Shown: positions 17,645-26,338 of the stretch, piece after piece
Layout: every line of letters begins with the position of its first letter
Numbering within the stretch: the first letter of the stretch is position 1
From: Chryseobacterium rhizosphaerae
Lineage (GTDB): Bacteria > Bacteroidota > Bacteroidia > Flavobacteriales > Weeksellaceae
Length of the DNA: 64,000 nucleotides
Assembly (NCBI RefSeq): GCF_003385455.1
Contig: NZ_QNUF01000004.1
Location: 220,604 to 284,603 of the forward strand
Direction of reading: 5' to 3'
Program-made: the position numbers and the translations under genes
Notes under the pieces: model-generated
The model's database searches: none
The model's input: the letters and a program-made list of their open reading frames with translations, nothing else
What the model was told of the DNA's origin: nothing

Positions 17645-17712
17645 CAACCTGTTATTCAACCTCTGACGAAAAGCGTGTAAGTTGCTTAGCTTTAACATTT
17701 TATTTATTAATA
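17645..17712 (+). promoter_or_regulatory. rplS 5' leader, candidate L19 autoregulatory leader
   Basis: About 60 nt of untranslated RNA lie between the promoter and the L19 start. Two complementary segments, caac (17657-17660) and gttg (17681-17684), enclose a small acg-aaaag-cgt hairpin. A ribosomal protein leader specific to flavobacterial L19 genes has been described, and position and size here fit; I have not matched its consensus base by base. Confidence 0.45.
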
Positions 17713-18069
17713 ATGGATTTATTAAAGTACGTACAAGACAAGTACATTACAAAAAAAGAATTCCCTGAATTCAAAGCAGGTGATACAATCACTGTGTATT
17801 ACGAAATTAAAGAAGGACAAAAAACAAGAACTCAGTTCTTCAAGGGAACAGTTATCCAATTAAGAGGTGCTGGATCTACAAAAACTTTTACCATCAGAAA
17901 AATGAGTGGTGATGTAGGTGTAGAGAGAGTATTCCCTATTAACTTACCTGCACTTCAAAAAATTGAAGTTGATAGAAGAGGTAGAGTTAGAAGAGCTAGA
18001 ATTTACTACTTCAGAGACCTTAGAGGTAAAAAAGCAAGAATTAAAGACGCTGCTTACAAGAAGAAATAA
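17713..18069 (+). CDS. rplS: 50S ribosomal protein L19
   Basis: Large-subunit ribosomal protein at the 30S-50S interface, 118 residues, the usual family length. The core 'PEFKAGDTITVYYEIKEGQKTRTQFFKGTVI' and the RNA-contacting 'ERVFPINLPALQKIEVDRRGRVRRARIYYFRDLRGKKARIKD' segments are diagnostic (quoted in part from longer conserved stretches). It is encoded alone, not in the rpsP-rimM-trmD-rplS operon seen in many bacteria, and has its own strong promoter, leader and terminator. Confidence 0.98.
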   Translation: MDLLKYVQDKYITKKEFPEFKAGDTITVYYEIKEGQKTRTQFFKGTVIQLRGAGSTKTFTIRKMSGDVGVERVFPINLPALQKIEVDRRGRVRRARIYYFRDLRGKKARIKDAAYKKK

Positions 18070-18088
18070 TTCAGACAACAATACATAC

Positions 18089-18128
18089 AAAAAGAGGCTG
18101 TTTACATACGTAGACAGTCTCTTTTTTT
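18089..18128 (+). terminator. Terminator of rplS
   Basis: A 17-bp stem (18089-18105 with 18110-18126) with two G-U pairs, 4-nt loop and T run, about 20 bp after the stop. Confidence 0.85.
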
Positions 18129-18152
18129 ATAAGTGATAAATAATGGGTAACG

Positions 18153-18596
18153 TCACACTGTATATGGATTTCCTTTTCCGGTTTCCAGGAATTGTTTCAG
18201 GCTCCCGGTAAATTGTATCCAGCCTTCAGAGCATATGTCGTAGCATTCAATAGCCGGGTGCAATCCCATGTGGGTAAGATGCAGCAATACATCTGTTTCC
18301 TTCTGCTCTATCTCCCAAATTATTGTTGTACCTATCCATTCCGTCTGATTCTTTAATTCAGGAAGGGCAATCAATGAATCTTCCACATACCAGATTATTT
18401 TTGAATTGGAAACCAACTCTTCCACCCGTATTGTTTTGTGAATATTTTCCCCGAATCTTATAGTGAATACTGCACCGACTCCTGCTGATGAGCCACTAAA
18501 CATTTCAGACCACCAGAGAGAAACCTGATGGGTCAGAGCTTCATACACCTTATCTGCTGTTGTTTTCACTGCAATGATAGTACTGTAACTTTCCAT
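18153..18596 (-). CDS. SRPBCC (AHSA1/START-like) domain protein
   Basis: A 147-residue single-domain protein of the AHSA1 branch of the Bet v 1/START fold: 'TTADKVYEALT' at the N terminus, the 'WW' pair, 'TIRVEELV' and the final 'GWIQFTGSLKQFLETG' helix are characteristic. The fold makes a hydrophobic pocket for small molecules, and individual functions are rarely known. The frame is open to a TTG at 18629, but the ATG at 18596 starts right before the conserved strand and is preferred. The neighbouring AraC regulator and MFS exporter may form a stress-response group, without proof. Confidence 0.82.
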   Translation of the reverse strand: MESYSTIIAVKTTADKVYEALTHQVSLWWSEMFSGSSAGVGAVFTIRFGENIHKTIRVEELVSNSKIIWYVEDSLIALPELKNQTEWIGTTIIWEIEQKETDVLLHLTHMGLHPAIECYDICSEGWIQFTGSLKQFLETGKGNPYTV

Positions 18597-18747
18597 AAAA
18601 TCAGTATTTAATATGGTTTTGTCATACAATTTTATGCAAATTATTTTTCAACAGACTTTGCATAAGGCAAGAAATTGACCTCTTTATCAAATCTTCCACT
18701 GGCCACTCGGAAACAAGTATGTCTTATACAGATGTTTGCTGTACGTT

Positions 18748-19530
18748 TTACTCATTTTTCATCAGATACTGTAAAGGCGTAGACCCTGTGTGTTTTTTGA
18801 AAAACTCTATGAATGCACTATCTGATGAGAAATCTAGAATATAAGCTACCTCTCCAATAGAATTTCCTTCCACTAAAAGTTCAATCGATCTCTGGAGACG
18901 CCATTGCTGTCTCCATTCCTGATAAGACAATCCGGTTTCTTTCTTAAAAATACGGCTTATCGTTTTTTCAACAGCGCCAATTTCTTTGGCCAGATGAGTC
19001 AACATAGGTGGTATAGAAAGTCGCAAAGTCCATTGTTCTACTATTTTTTTTAGCCGCATGTCCTGAGGCATGATAAGCGTTAGCTTTTCTTCAGGTGCAG
19101 TAATGATTTCGTTCCAGAATACACTTAGAATATTCTCTTTATTAAGATCAGGAGCTGTCCATTCCCAAAAGCAGATCCTTTCAATAATTTCTTTTAATAA
19201 AGAATTGACATGCAAAACTTTAAGTCCTGAGCTCATATATTTTTGAGCGTAGCTTTCATCAAAATAGATCGATCTGTACGCCACCATATTCCGAAAATTT
19301 ACCCTATGAATTTCATGGGTAGGAATCCATAGCATTCTGAATGGCGGAAGAACAAACTGTCTGTCAGAAGTCGTAACCGTCATACAGCCTGAAGGAGCAT
19401 ACAGCAACTGGGCTTTAGCTTGATGAAAATGAAACCCGGAATCATGCAAAACCATATCCGAAGCAATCCCTATGACTTTTCCGGGGATGATATCCGCATC
19501 AAATTCCTGATCCTGTTTCAGTATAGCCAT
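18748..19530 (-). CDS. AraC-family transcriptional regulator
   Basis: A 260-residue regulator: an N-terminal cupin-type sensing domain (about 20-150; 'GFHFHQAKAQLLYAPSG' looks like the cupin His motif) and a C-terminal AraC-type double helix-turn-helix (about 175-258). The latter has 'LAKEIGAVEKTISRIFKKETG' as first HTH and 'IGEVAYILDFSSDSAFIEFFKKHTG' as second. It is divergent from an MFS exporter with only 75 bp between start codons, the usual layout for a local regulator. A 14-bp sequence beginning at its start codon (19530-19543) recurs upstream of ccoG/SMP-30 at 32557. Confidence 0.92.
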   Translation of the reverse strand: MAILKQDQEFDADIIPGKVIGIASDMVLHDSGFHFHQAKAQLLYAPSGCMTVTTSDRQFVLPPFRMLWIPTHEIHRVNFRNMVAYRSIYFDESYAQKYMSSGLKVLHVNSLLKEIIERICFWEWTAPDLNKENILSVFWNEIITAPEEKLTLIMPQDMRLKKIVEQWTLRLSIPPMLTHLAKEIGAVEKTISRIFKKETGLSYQEWRQQWRLQRSIELLVEGNSIGEVAYILDFSSDSAFIEFFKKHTGSTPLQYLMKNE

Positions 19531-19543
19531 GTCCTATTTTTGA
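19530..19543. promoter_or_regulatory. tgtcctatttttga motif, candidate AraC-type operator
   Basis: Located at the start of the AraC gene in the AraC/MFS divergent gap. An identical 14-mer occurs at 32557-32570 in another divergent gap. The shared sequence outside coding DNA suggests a regulator site; which protein binds is not known. Confidence 0.4.
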
Positions 19544-19605
19544 TATTTTTTGTTTTTATATCATTATAAATATACGTTCAATTTTTCAAAACTTTGCAGA
19601 AAAAA

Positions 19606-20748
19606 ATGAAAAAGACAAATCCCCTTTGGCTGATGATACTGCTGGTCATGCTTCCACAGTTTGCAGAGACTATATATAGCCCTGCTTTACCATTGGTACA
19701 GGAGCATTTTGGAGTAAAAGAAGGATCAGCAGCACTCACTATCAGTCTGTATTTCATTGCGTTTGCATTGGGAGTGGCATTCTGGGGAGTTCAGTGCGAC
19801 AGGATCGGAAGGAAAAAATCATTGGAATATGGGCTTATCACCTATGGAGTAGGAACGCTGGCTGCTGTCTTCGCTCCCAACTTCACCATCTTACTTATTG
19901 CCAGGATTATTTCCGCGTTTGGAATTTCTGTAGGATCCATTGTTACCCAAACTATTCTGCGTGACAGTTATGATAAAGAGAATATCAGTAAAGTATTTTC
20001 CTGGATTGGAATTGGTTTATCCATCAGCCCGGTTATCGGTATGATTACAGGTTCTGTATTGGCTTCTACTACAGGGCATCAGGGTATTTTCATCACCTTA
20101 TATCTGCTGGCTGTTTTATTTTATATCCTATCCAGAAGAAAGGTATCTGAGACCCACTATCCGGGAAAAGAAATAAATAGGAGAACTCTGACTGATCTAT
20201 TAAAACGAATGCTTAAAGACCGCGAAATAATCAAATGCTGCTTATTAATTATGAGTTTTAATGTACTCTTATTTTCTTACTATGCGCTGGCTCCTTTTAT
20301 TTTTAAACAGAATCATTATTCTTCCTATGCTTTTGGATACAGCAGTATTATCCTGGCTGGAGGAACGTTTATAGGGGCAAAACTTAACAGGTTTCTGTTA
20401 TTAAAAAATACATCACCCAAAACTTTAGTTAAAATAAGCACCCTGGGATCATGTATCGCTTCTGCTTTTGTATGGATACTGGCAGGTAAAGGAATATACT
20501 TCCTAATCCCTTATTTTTTCATTGTCATGGCATTCAGTATTGCCATTCCCAATATCCTGAGTACAGCACTGATACAGTATAAAAATGAAACAGGAAGTGC
20601 AGGAGCCCTGCTGGGTCTTATCTATTATAGTATGATAGGAACAGGACTGATAAGCGTTGGGTATATTCAGAACTTAGGACTTTCTTCTCTCATTTTTTCA
20701 GGAATCGGGGCCATTGCCCTATTTATATTTAGTGAGAAAAAGAATTAA
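19606..20748 (+). CDS. MFS transporter, Bcr/CflA-like drug exporter
   Basis: A 380-residue inner-membrane antiporter with 12 predicted helices. Motif A appears as 'GVQCDRIGRKKSLEYG' in loop 2-3, and the 'SPALPLVQEHFGV' region near helix 1 is typical of the DHA1/Bcr-CflA group that exports bicyclomycin, chloramphenicol and similar compounds. The frame extends to a TTG at 19594, but that TTG lies inside a likely -7 element (aaactttg), so the ATG at 19606 is chosen. Divergently paired with an AraC regulator, probably its controller. Confidence 0.9.
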   Translation: MKKTNPLWLMILLVMLPQFAETIYSPALPLVQEHFGVKEGSAALTISLYFIAFALGVAFWGVQCDRIGRKKSLEYGLITYGVGTLAAVFAPNFTILLIARIISAFGISVGSIVTQTILRDSYDKENISKVFSWIGIGLSISPVIGMITGSVLASTTGHQGIFITLYLLAVLFYILSRRKVSETHYPGKEINRRTLTDLLKRMLKDREIIKCCLLIMSFNVLLFSYYALAPFIFKQNHYSSYAFGYSSIILAGGTFIGAKLNRFLLLKNTSPKTLVKISTLGSCIASAFVWILAGKGIYFLIPYFFIVMAFSIAIPNILSTALIQYKNETGSAGALLGLIYYSMIGTGLISVGYIQNLGLSSLIFSGIGAIALFIFSEKKN

Positions 20749-21238
20749 TCTAATGTGAAATATTATTATAAAATAATGATTACCAGAAATATATACAAAT
20801 AACAAATCCCTGTTATCAACCTGCTTACAGCTTAAAAGCTTAGAGCCTGTTTAAATTTTATTCGGGAATTCTTATATATTTTGTTGACAAGACTCGATAG
20901 GTCAGTTTGAAATTATTTTTTGATTAAAAAGATGAACGCAAGGCTTATGAATAATTCCGCTTTATTTTAAGTGGGATGTATGCTTATCCATACGCTTCGA
21001 CGAATCAACGAAGTTGGTTCTATCCTTTGCTCCCTGAAAATACGGATAATGAAGCTAAAGCTTTGCATTAGGAAAACACATCATCAGTACCTGATCTTTT
21101 TAATCAAAAAATCCTTAAAGAATGTGACCGGGACAAAGATTTGAATGTTATACAAAAAATCAAATTTAGAAATTTAAACAGGCTCTTAGTATTTCAAACA
21201 GTAAAATATTTGAAATACTAAGCCTTTTCGTTTCTATC
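20749..21238. other. Gene-free region carrying a MITE-like element
   Basis: No coding frame is supported over 490 bp between the convergent MFS and alpha/beta hydrolase genes. Most of it is the inverted-repeat element described at 20840-21188; the remainder is plain AT-rich sequence. Confidence 0.6.
20840..21188. mobile_element. MITE-like element with terminal inverted repeats
   Basis: Ends are inverted repeats: agagcctgtttaaattt (20842-20858) and its exact complement (21170-21186), 17 bp. TTA flanks both ends (20840-20842 and 21186-21188), consistent with a 3-bp target duplication. A second, internal inverted pair of 19 bp (20915-20933 with 21094-21112) is nested inside. Total about 349 bp with no open frame, so it would be non-autonomous. 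The terminal sequence resembles ends of known insertion sequences, but I cannot name the parent family. Confidence 0.65.
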
Positions 21239-22234
21239 CTATTGTATAAAATCATATAAAGCTTTAAAAAATTTAGGATAGACTTCTATATGTGGCAAAT
21301 GTCCTACATTCTCAAGTTCCACAAGTTTTGAACCGGCAATCTCCCGCTGAGTTTTCTTTCCCAATTCCTGGTATTGCCCCATTTTAGGTTGAAGTTCTTT
21401 AGGAGCCCTATCCTTTCCTATTGCCGTTCTGTCCCTGGTTCCTATAATCAGCAAGGTTGAAGTCTTTATATTTTTAAATTCATAGCAAACCGGCTGGTTA
21501 TAAATCATATCAGTAGTCAGGGCAGCATCCCATGCTACCTGAGGATAGTCTTTATGAAGCGTCCATCCGGCAATCAGATCCAGCCAGGGCTGATATTCAT
21601 CTTTCCATTTATTGTCATAATAAAATTTCAACTGATAATTTTTATAAGTTTCGGCTGTATTTTTTAGCTCTGCCTGGTAGGCCTTATCTATGGTCTGATA
21701 TCCGGCAAAGGTTTTATAATCTTCAAGCCCTATGGGGTTTTCAAGGATCAGTTTCTGAACTTTTTCCGGATATAGCAGAGTAAACCTGGTGGCTACCATC
21801 CCTCCCATTGAATGTCCCAGGACAATAACTTTATCAAGCTTCAATTCATCCAATATGGCTTTGGTATTTTCTGCCAGCTGTGAAAAGGAGAACTGATAAT
21901 TCTGAGGTTTAGACGACTTACCAAATCCTATCTGGTCCGGAATAATTACCCTGAACCCCTTAGCAGACAAATCTTTAGCCGTATGTTCCCAATAGGCCCC
22001 ATTAAAATTCTTCCCATGAAGAAGCATAATTGCCTTTCCATTGGGATTTTTGGGTTTTACATCCATATAAGCCATTTTTATATCATTATTCTGAGATTGT
22101 AAACTGATAAAATGGACATCGTAAGGGTATTTATATTCTGAAAGTACAGCATCTAACGGTTTTACCTGGGAAAATGCTACTCCCGGGCTAACGGTTAACA
22201 CCAGCATCGCAACTATATTTCTGAAATATCTCAT
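21239..22234 (-). CDS. Secreted alpha/beta hydrolase
   Basis: A 331-residue exported hydrolase. The signal peptide ends near 'VAFSQ' (residue 23). The alpha/beta fold shows 'LLHGKNFNG' (oxyanion region), the nucleophile elbow GHSMGG with S142, an acid in 'IGTRDRTA' and the final His in 'NVGHLPHIE'. The substrate is undefined (esters, lactones or haloalkanes in relatives). The open frame extends 57 bp further to a TTG at 22291, but that stretch covers the terminator of the upstream gene, so the ATG at 22234, which gives a good signal peptide, is chosen. Confidence 0.9.
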   Translation of the reverse strand: MRYFRNIVAMLVLTVSPGVAFSQVKPLDAVLSEYKYPYDVHFISLQSQNNDIKMAYMDVKPKNPNGKAIMLLHGKNFNGAYWEHTAKDLSAKGFRVIIPDQIGFGKSSKPQNYQFSFSQLAENTKAILDELKLDKVIVLGHSMGGMVATRFTLLYPEKVQKLILENPIGLEDYKTFAGYQTIDKAYQAELKNTAETYKNYQLKFYYDNKWKDEYQPWLDLIAGWTLHKDYPQVAWDAALTTDMIYNQPVCYEFKNIKTSTLLIIGTRDRTAIGKDRAPKELQPKMGQYQELGKKTQREIAGSKLVELENVGHLPHIEVYPKFFKALYDFIQ

Positions 22235-22262
22235 GAACTTTATTTTAGTTATTAAAATTAAA

Positions 22263-22288
22263 AAAACCGCTTCAAAAGAAGCGGTTTT
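22263..22288 (-). terminator. Terminator of the EamA gene
   Basis: Perfect 11-bp stem (22263-22273 with 22278-22288), 4-nt loop; T run on the minus strand. Confidence 0.85.
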
Positions 22289-22317
22289 CAACTGTTATTT
22301 TTATTTAAATATTATTT

Positions 22318-23304
22318 TTAAGATAATTCTGCAACGGAAATTTCCTTTTCTTTTTTGGAAGGCAGATTCATTAAAACAATGGCAAAAAGAATCAAAACGA
22401 TGCCTACCCATTGTATTAAAAACACTTTTTCACCCAGCAAAACAAAGGCCATCGTTACTGAAACCGGAAGCTCCAGAGAAGAAACAATACTTCCAAGTCC
22501 CAGACCTGCATTAGGGAAACCAATATTAAATAAGATTGGTGGAATAATAGTACCAAACAGTGCTAAAACAAATCCATATGTCCAGAATATTGAATAATTA
22601 AAGGAGTGTATATGCTCTGTATTTTCCGTAAAGTTTAAATACAGTGATTTTAAGCCATCAAAATACATTGGGCCTATCTGCGCAAAGAATAAAAATGTGA
22701 AAACCACTATAGAACCTCCCGCCAGCATAATAATACTCTTTCTGAATACCGGAAGATGGGTAGCCAGTGTATTGGACGTAAACATCGTCAAGGTATATGA
22801 AGCAGCGGCCATTAATCCCCAGAACACTCCATGCCAATCCAGTTCTATTTCCATATTAATAAGATTAGTAGCCAGCACTGTTCCCAGCAATACGATCACT
22901 ACAGAAACTACTTTTCTTGCATTAGGCAGTTTTTTTGCCAGAATGCTTTCTACTACCACACTGAACCAAACCGACTGCATCAGCAGTACAATAGCAATGG
23001 AAACATTGATATACTGCACAGCAATATAATAAAACAAACTTGTTCCTCCCAGGGAAGTTCCCGCAAGGATCAACATCCTTACTTCCTTAGAATTCGGTAA
23101 TGATAATTTTTGTTTGGAGGTAATCGTCTGGATAAAATTCAGGATCAGCAAACCAAGCAGTCCCAATACAAACTGAGAAGTGGTAACTTCTGAGGTTGTA
23201 AAGCCATCATGATAAGCCATTTTCACAAAAGTGGCTAACATACCATATATACTAGCTCCAATTCCTACAAATAAAACACCTTTTAGTATATTTTTCTTCT
23301 TCAT
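22318..23304 (-). CDS. EamA/DMT-family transporter
   Basis: A 328-residue inner-membrane protein with ten predicted helices formed by two EamA repeats (about 5-145 and 160-315). The first has 'AGTSLGGTSLFYYIAVQYINVS', the second ends 'PVSVTMAFVLLGEKVFLIQWVGI', typical of drug/metabolite exporters. Substrate unknown. The frame reaches a TTG at 23325, but that codon is part of the -7 element TAACTTTG (23330-23323), so the ATG at 23304 is the likely start. The gene has its own terminator and is independent of the hydrolase downstream. Confidence 0.88.
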   Translation of the reverse strand: MKKKNILKGVLFVGIGASIYGMLATFVKMAYHDGFTTSEVTTSQFVLGLLGLLILNFIQTITSKQKLSLPNSKEVRMLILAGTSLGGTSLFYYIAVQYINVSIAIVLLMQSVWFSVVVESILAKKLPNARKVVSVVIVLLGTVLATNLINMEIELDWHGVFWGLMAAASYTLTMFTSNTLATHLPVFRKSIIMLAGGSIVVFTFLFFAQIGPMYFDGLKSLYLNFTENTEHIHSFNYSIFWTYGFVLALFGTIIPPILFNIGFPNAGLGLGSIVSSLELPVSVTMAFVLLGEKVFLIQWVGIVLILFAIVLMNLPSKKEKEISVAELS

Positions 23305-23322
23305 AATTTTTTTTACAGCCTG

Positions 23323-23330
23323 CAAAGTTA
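23323..23330 (-). promoter_or_regulatory. -7 promoter element of the EamA gene
   Basis: TAACTTTG on the minus strand, matching TAnnTTTG, 18 bp upstream of the ATG. Confidence 0.5.
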
Positions 23331-23380
23331 CGACATATAAATTAAACTACCCTGCAAGCTTAATCTTAATAGATAAAATA

Positions 23381-23410
23381 AGATCACCACAAGCAAGCTT
23401 GTGGTGATCT
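23381..23410 (-). terminator. Terminator of the M36 protease gene
   Basis: Perfect 14-bp stem agatcaccacaagc with its complement (23397-23410), T-rich on the minus-strand 3' side. Confidence 0.82.
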
Positions 23411-23438
23411 CTGAAATTACTAATGATATAAAAATTAA

Positions 23439-26078
23439 TTATTTTTTTATGATTACTTTAGAAGTAGATTCAAAACCAAGTCCTTTTACTTTTACCATAT
23501 ATACTCCATTGACTAAATGAGTTGTAGAAATGGCTTTTTTAGCATCCGGTGAAATTTTATCTTCGGAAGAAACCAACTTACCACTTGTATCATACAATTC
23601 CACACTTACTTTTCCAAGGGCATTGCTTGGGAAGTTAATGTAAAACTCATCTTTAGCAGGGTTCGGGTAAATAGAAATCTTGCTGTCTTTTACAGATTTC
23701 ACCTCATTCGTAGCCAACGTACATTCTGCCGGTACCGAGAAATTTTCCACCTGGTCATTGATATTGTTTTTAAGTCCTGCTGAAGCCCCTACTCCCAGTC
23801 CTCTTCTTGCAAAAACATTCCAGATCATACATTTATCCTGACCTAGATTTGATGCTGCGTCTGCAGCTAATATAGCATCTCTTCCATCAATGAATGAAGG
23901 GTTACAGCCCTGAAGTTTCAATGCATCAGTCACGATCTGTAATACCCTGCTGCTTCCGTTAGTAGAGTTTGCCAATACATCAGATGAATAGCCATATTTT
24001 TCAACATATTTCCAGTGAAGATCCCACAGCATGGTGGCCCAAACAAATCCAATAGAATGGACATCAAGAGATAGCCCTCCACTCGCATTAGTATATACCA
24101 TACCATTAGTACGTCCATAGGTATAATTATTGATGGTAAGGTCCGGAGAATACTTAGCAGGTCTGATACCTCCTCCATCTATCGGCTGACCTCCCACATA
24201 AGTTCCCATTCCTCTTGGCACCGATGCATTATCTCCCGCTTTATTGGTAAGCATTAACGCAAAGAAGTCTGACCATCCCTCACCCATCTGTTCTCTACTG
24301 ACGTTTGCATTTAAACAATTAGAACCCGTTCCTGTAAGTCTATTAGATATACCGTGTCCATACTCATGGGTTACAATACCATTATCAAAACTTCCATCCG
24401 GTGTTACGCTGGTAGCCGGATCATCCTTAAGGGTAACATTTACCGTTACATTAGCAGTAAGCTGACCATTAATATAATCTCCTTCAGACTTGGCAACTAG
24501 AACAGTAGGAATAGTAACTGTAGGATCTGTTCCTGACATATTACCTATCGATTCTCCATTTACTGCATTGTTATAAATAATTACAGCTGTAGCTCCGGCA
24601 TCCTGCAGGTTTTTTGTTTTAACAACAAAAGAACATGTTCCTCTTTCTACCAAGCCTATTTTTCCTGTAAGCGATCCTGCAGGTAAAGCTGTACATCCTT
24701 CCGGCACTGGAGATAACTGTACATTACCCGTAATTCCGGTAGCGCTTAAAGGAGCACCAAATTCTGAAGTTCCTGCCCTAGGTTTACGTATAACAGCTCC
24801 CGCAGGGGTATTATAATAAAACAACTGATTCACTCTATTCCATAAATACATTTGCATTCTAGGGTTAAATCCGTCTGCCGGAGAAGAAAAGTTGGCATTA
24901 TTTAAACCACCACCATCTTGAGCTTCCGCATATACAGAATCATCATCTTCCCCACCTTTTCCAAAGTTATTCTGCTGAAAATTTTTAGCAGATTCTGTGA
25001 ATCCAAACTGATAAAAAACATCATGAATTCTATTATTCAGGTAAAACAAATTAGTAATTGATGCATTTCTGTTAGCCACAGGAGTTCCATTGATACTAAA
25101 AGGGAAATCAAAGCTTCTTGCCGCACCTCCATCTACCGGTGTTCCGGGTAGATAATCAGGATCCGTTAAAGCTGTTCCGGCAACATCTTCATAAGCAAAA
25201 ACGTTGTTTCCTCTCGTTACGGTGTAATGATTAACACCATCAGAGTGCCATCCCTCAGGAGATGCAACAGAAATCCATGGATTGGTAAGTATTGATCTTG
25301 AACCAAAAGTAGGGGATTCAATAGGCATAGGAAAAACGTTATAGGAAGCATTGTCCGGAAGTAATACGAAAGCGCTGTTTTGAGCTGTTTTATTATCAGG
25401 GCCTATAAGTAAATTTCCAAGATGTGTATGATGATCATGCCCAGCCTCAGAGCCATATGCGTCAGGAAGGAAATTACATGATAACGTTAAATTACTTTTC
25501 TCAAGGATATTTCCATTATAAGCATCAACCAAAATATTCCAATGATTTGGAGATTTAGGCTCCATCAAACTGTATTCGTACACGAGACGTAAATTCCCGT
25601 TTCCATCATTGGCATATACTAATCTTTGATTGGCCGATCCTGTTCCTTTCTTTTTGTTTTTCTCAAGATATTCCAGAATCGTAAAATGAGCAATGTCTGC
25701 ATTATTTAGCTCCTCTGCTATCTTTTGAAGTGCCGTAGTTTTATTGATAACGGCAACACTTGATGTTGCTGAAACATAATCTTTAATAAAATTGTCTGTA
25801 TAATATACAACTTTATGATCCTTAATAAGTGCTGTTCCTACAGAACTGTATACTGGTAGGCCATTATAGGTCTGTACAAATTTTACAACATTCCCATTCA
25901 GTGACTTTGAGTCATCTACATTATCTATAGTAAAATGAGTAAGGTCTGATTTTTTATATTCTCTCATTTTGTTTTGAGAAATATAATCCTTAATCAAATT
26001 TTCATTATCTTGTCCAAACAAAAAAGCTGGAAATGCTGAAAACACAGCAAATAAAATAGGTAAAGTTTTATTTTTCAT
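23439..26078 (-). CDS. Secreted M36 (fungalysin) metalloprotease, T9SS type A
   Basis: An 879-residue secreted zinc protease. Signal peptide (1-22), FTP-type propeptide (about 25-195), M36 catalytic domain with an inserted PA domain (about 425-545), active site H571-E572-x-x-H575 in 'THEYGHGISNRL', third ligand E600 in 'GEGWSDF', and a T9SS type A sorting domain (about 805-879, 'ISIYPNPAKDEF ... GVYMVKV'). The propeptide inhibits the enzyme until it is outside the cell (family knowledge). It is monocistronic and adjacent to another T9SS cargo gene. Likely role: degradation of external protein for nutrition. Confidence 0.95.
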   Translation of the reverse strand: MKNKTLPILFAVFSAFPAFLFGQDNENLIKDYISQNKMREYKKSDLTHFTIDNVDDSKSLNGNVVKFVQTYNGLPVYSSVGTALIKDHKVVYYTDNFIKDYVSATSSVAVINKTTALQKIAEELNNADIAHFTILEYLEKNKKKGTGSANQRLVYANDGNGNLRLVYEYSLMEPKSPNHWNILVDAYNGNILEKSNLTLSCNFLPDAYGSEAGHDHHTHLGNLLIGPDNKTAQNSAFVLLPDNASYNVFPMPIESPTFGSRSILTNPWISVASPEGWHSDGVNHYTVTRGNNVFAYEDVAGTALTDPDYLPGTPVDGGAARSFDFPFSINGTPVANRNASITNLFYLNNRIHDVFYQFGFTESAKNFQQNNFGKGGEDDDSVYAEAQDGGGLNNANFSSPADGFNPRMQMYLWNRVNQLFYYNTPAGAVIRKPRAGTSEFGAPLSATGITGNVQLSPVPEGCTALPAGSLTGKIGLVERGTCSFVVKTKNLQDAGATAVIIYNNAVNGESIGNMSGTDPTVTIPTVLVAKSEGDYINGQLTANVTVNVTLKDDPATSVTPDGSFDNGIVTHEYGHGISNRLTGTGSNCLNANVSREQMGEGWSDFFALMLTNKAGDNASVPRGMGTYVGGQPIDGGGIRPAKYSPDLTINNYTYGRTNGMVYTNASGGLSLDVHSIGFVWATMLWDLHWKYVEKYGYSSDVLANSTNGSSRVLQIVTDALKLQGCNPSFIDGRDAILAADAASNLGQDKCMIWNVFARRGLGVGASAGLKNNINDQVENFSVPAECTLATNEVKSVKDSKISIYPNPAKDEFYINFPSNALGKVSVELYDTSGKLVSSEDKISPDAKKAISTTHLVNGVYMVKVKGLGFESTSKVIIKK

Positions 26079-26304
26079 GTCAATTATTAAAGCTGCTAAT
26101 CTACAAATAATTCACAATACAAAAGCTGAATTATTAGCTTTTTAATTAAAATAAATCAATATACATAAATTTAAAAACAAAATATACTATTGAATATTTC
26201 TCAACAAAGAGAATCCACACTCTGTTTTATGAGTATAAGACAGTATGCAGCTACCATATTATTTTTCTTCACTTACATTTTGTACCCCAAATACTCATTA
26301 AAAA

Positions 26305-26326
26305 AAACTGCCCTTACGGACAGTTT
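26305..26326 (-). terminator. Terminator of the VWA protein gene
   Basis: Nine-bp stem with one G-U pair (26305-26313 with 26318-26326), 4-nt loop, T run on the minus strand, 12 bp past the stop. Confidence 0.7.
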
Positions 26327-26338
26327 CGTTACTAATAA

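Noticed and set aside
19594..19605. TTG start of the MFS gene
   Set aside because: The TTG is inside an AAACTTTG -7-like element; transcripts starting there would not contain it, and an ATG follows at 19606.
22235..22291. Upstream extension of the alpha/beta hydrolase
   Set aside because: It starts with TTG and covers the terminator of the EamA gene; the signal peptide begins at 22234.
23305..23325. TTG start of the EamA gene
   Set aside because: The TTG belongs to the TAACTTTG promoter element; the ATG at 23304 is used.
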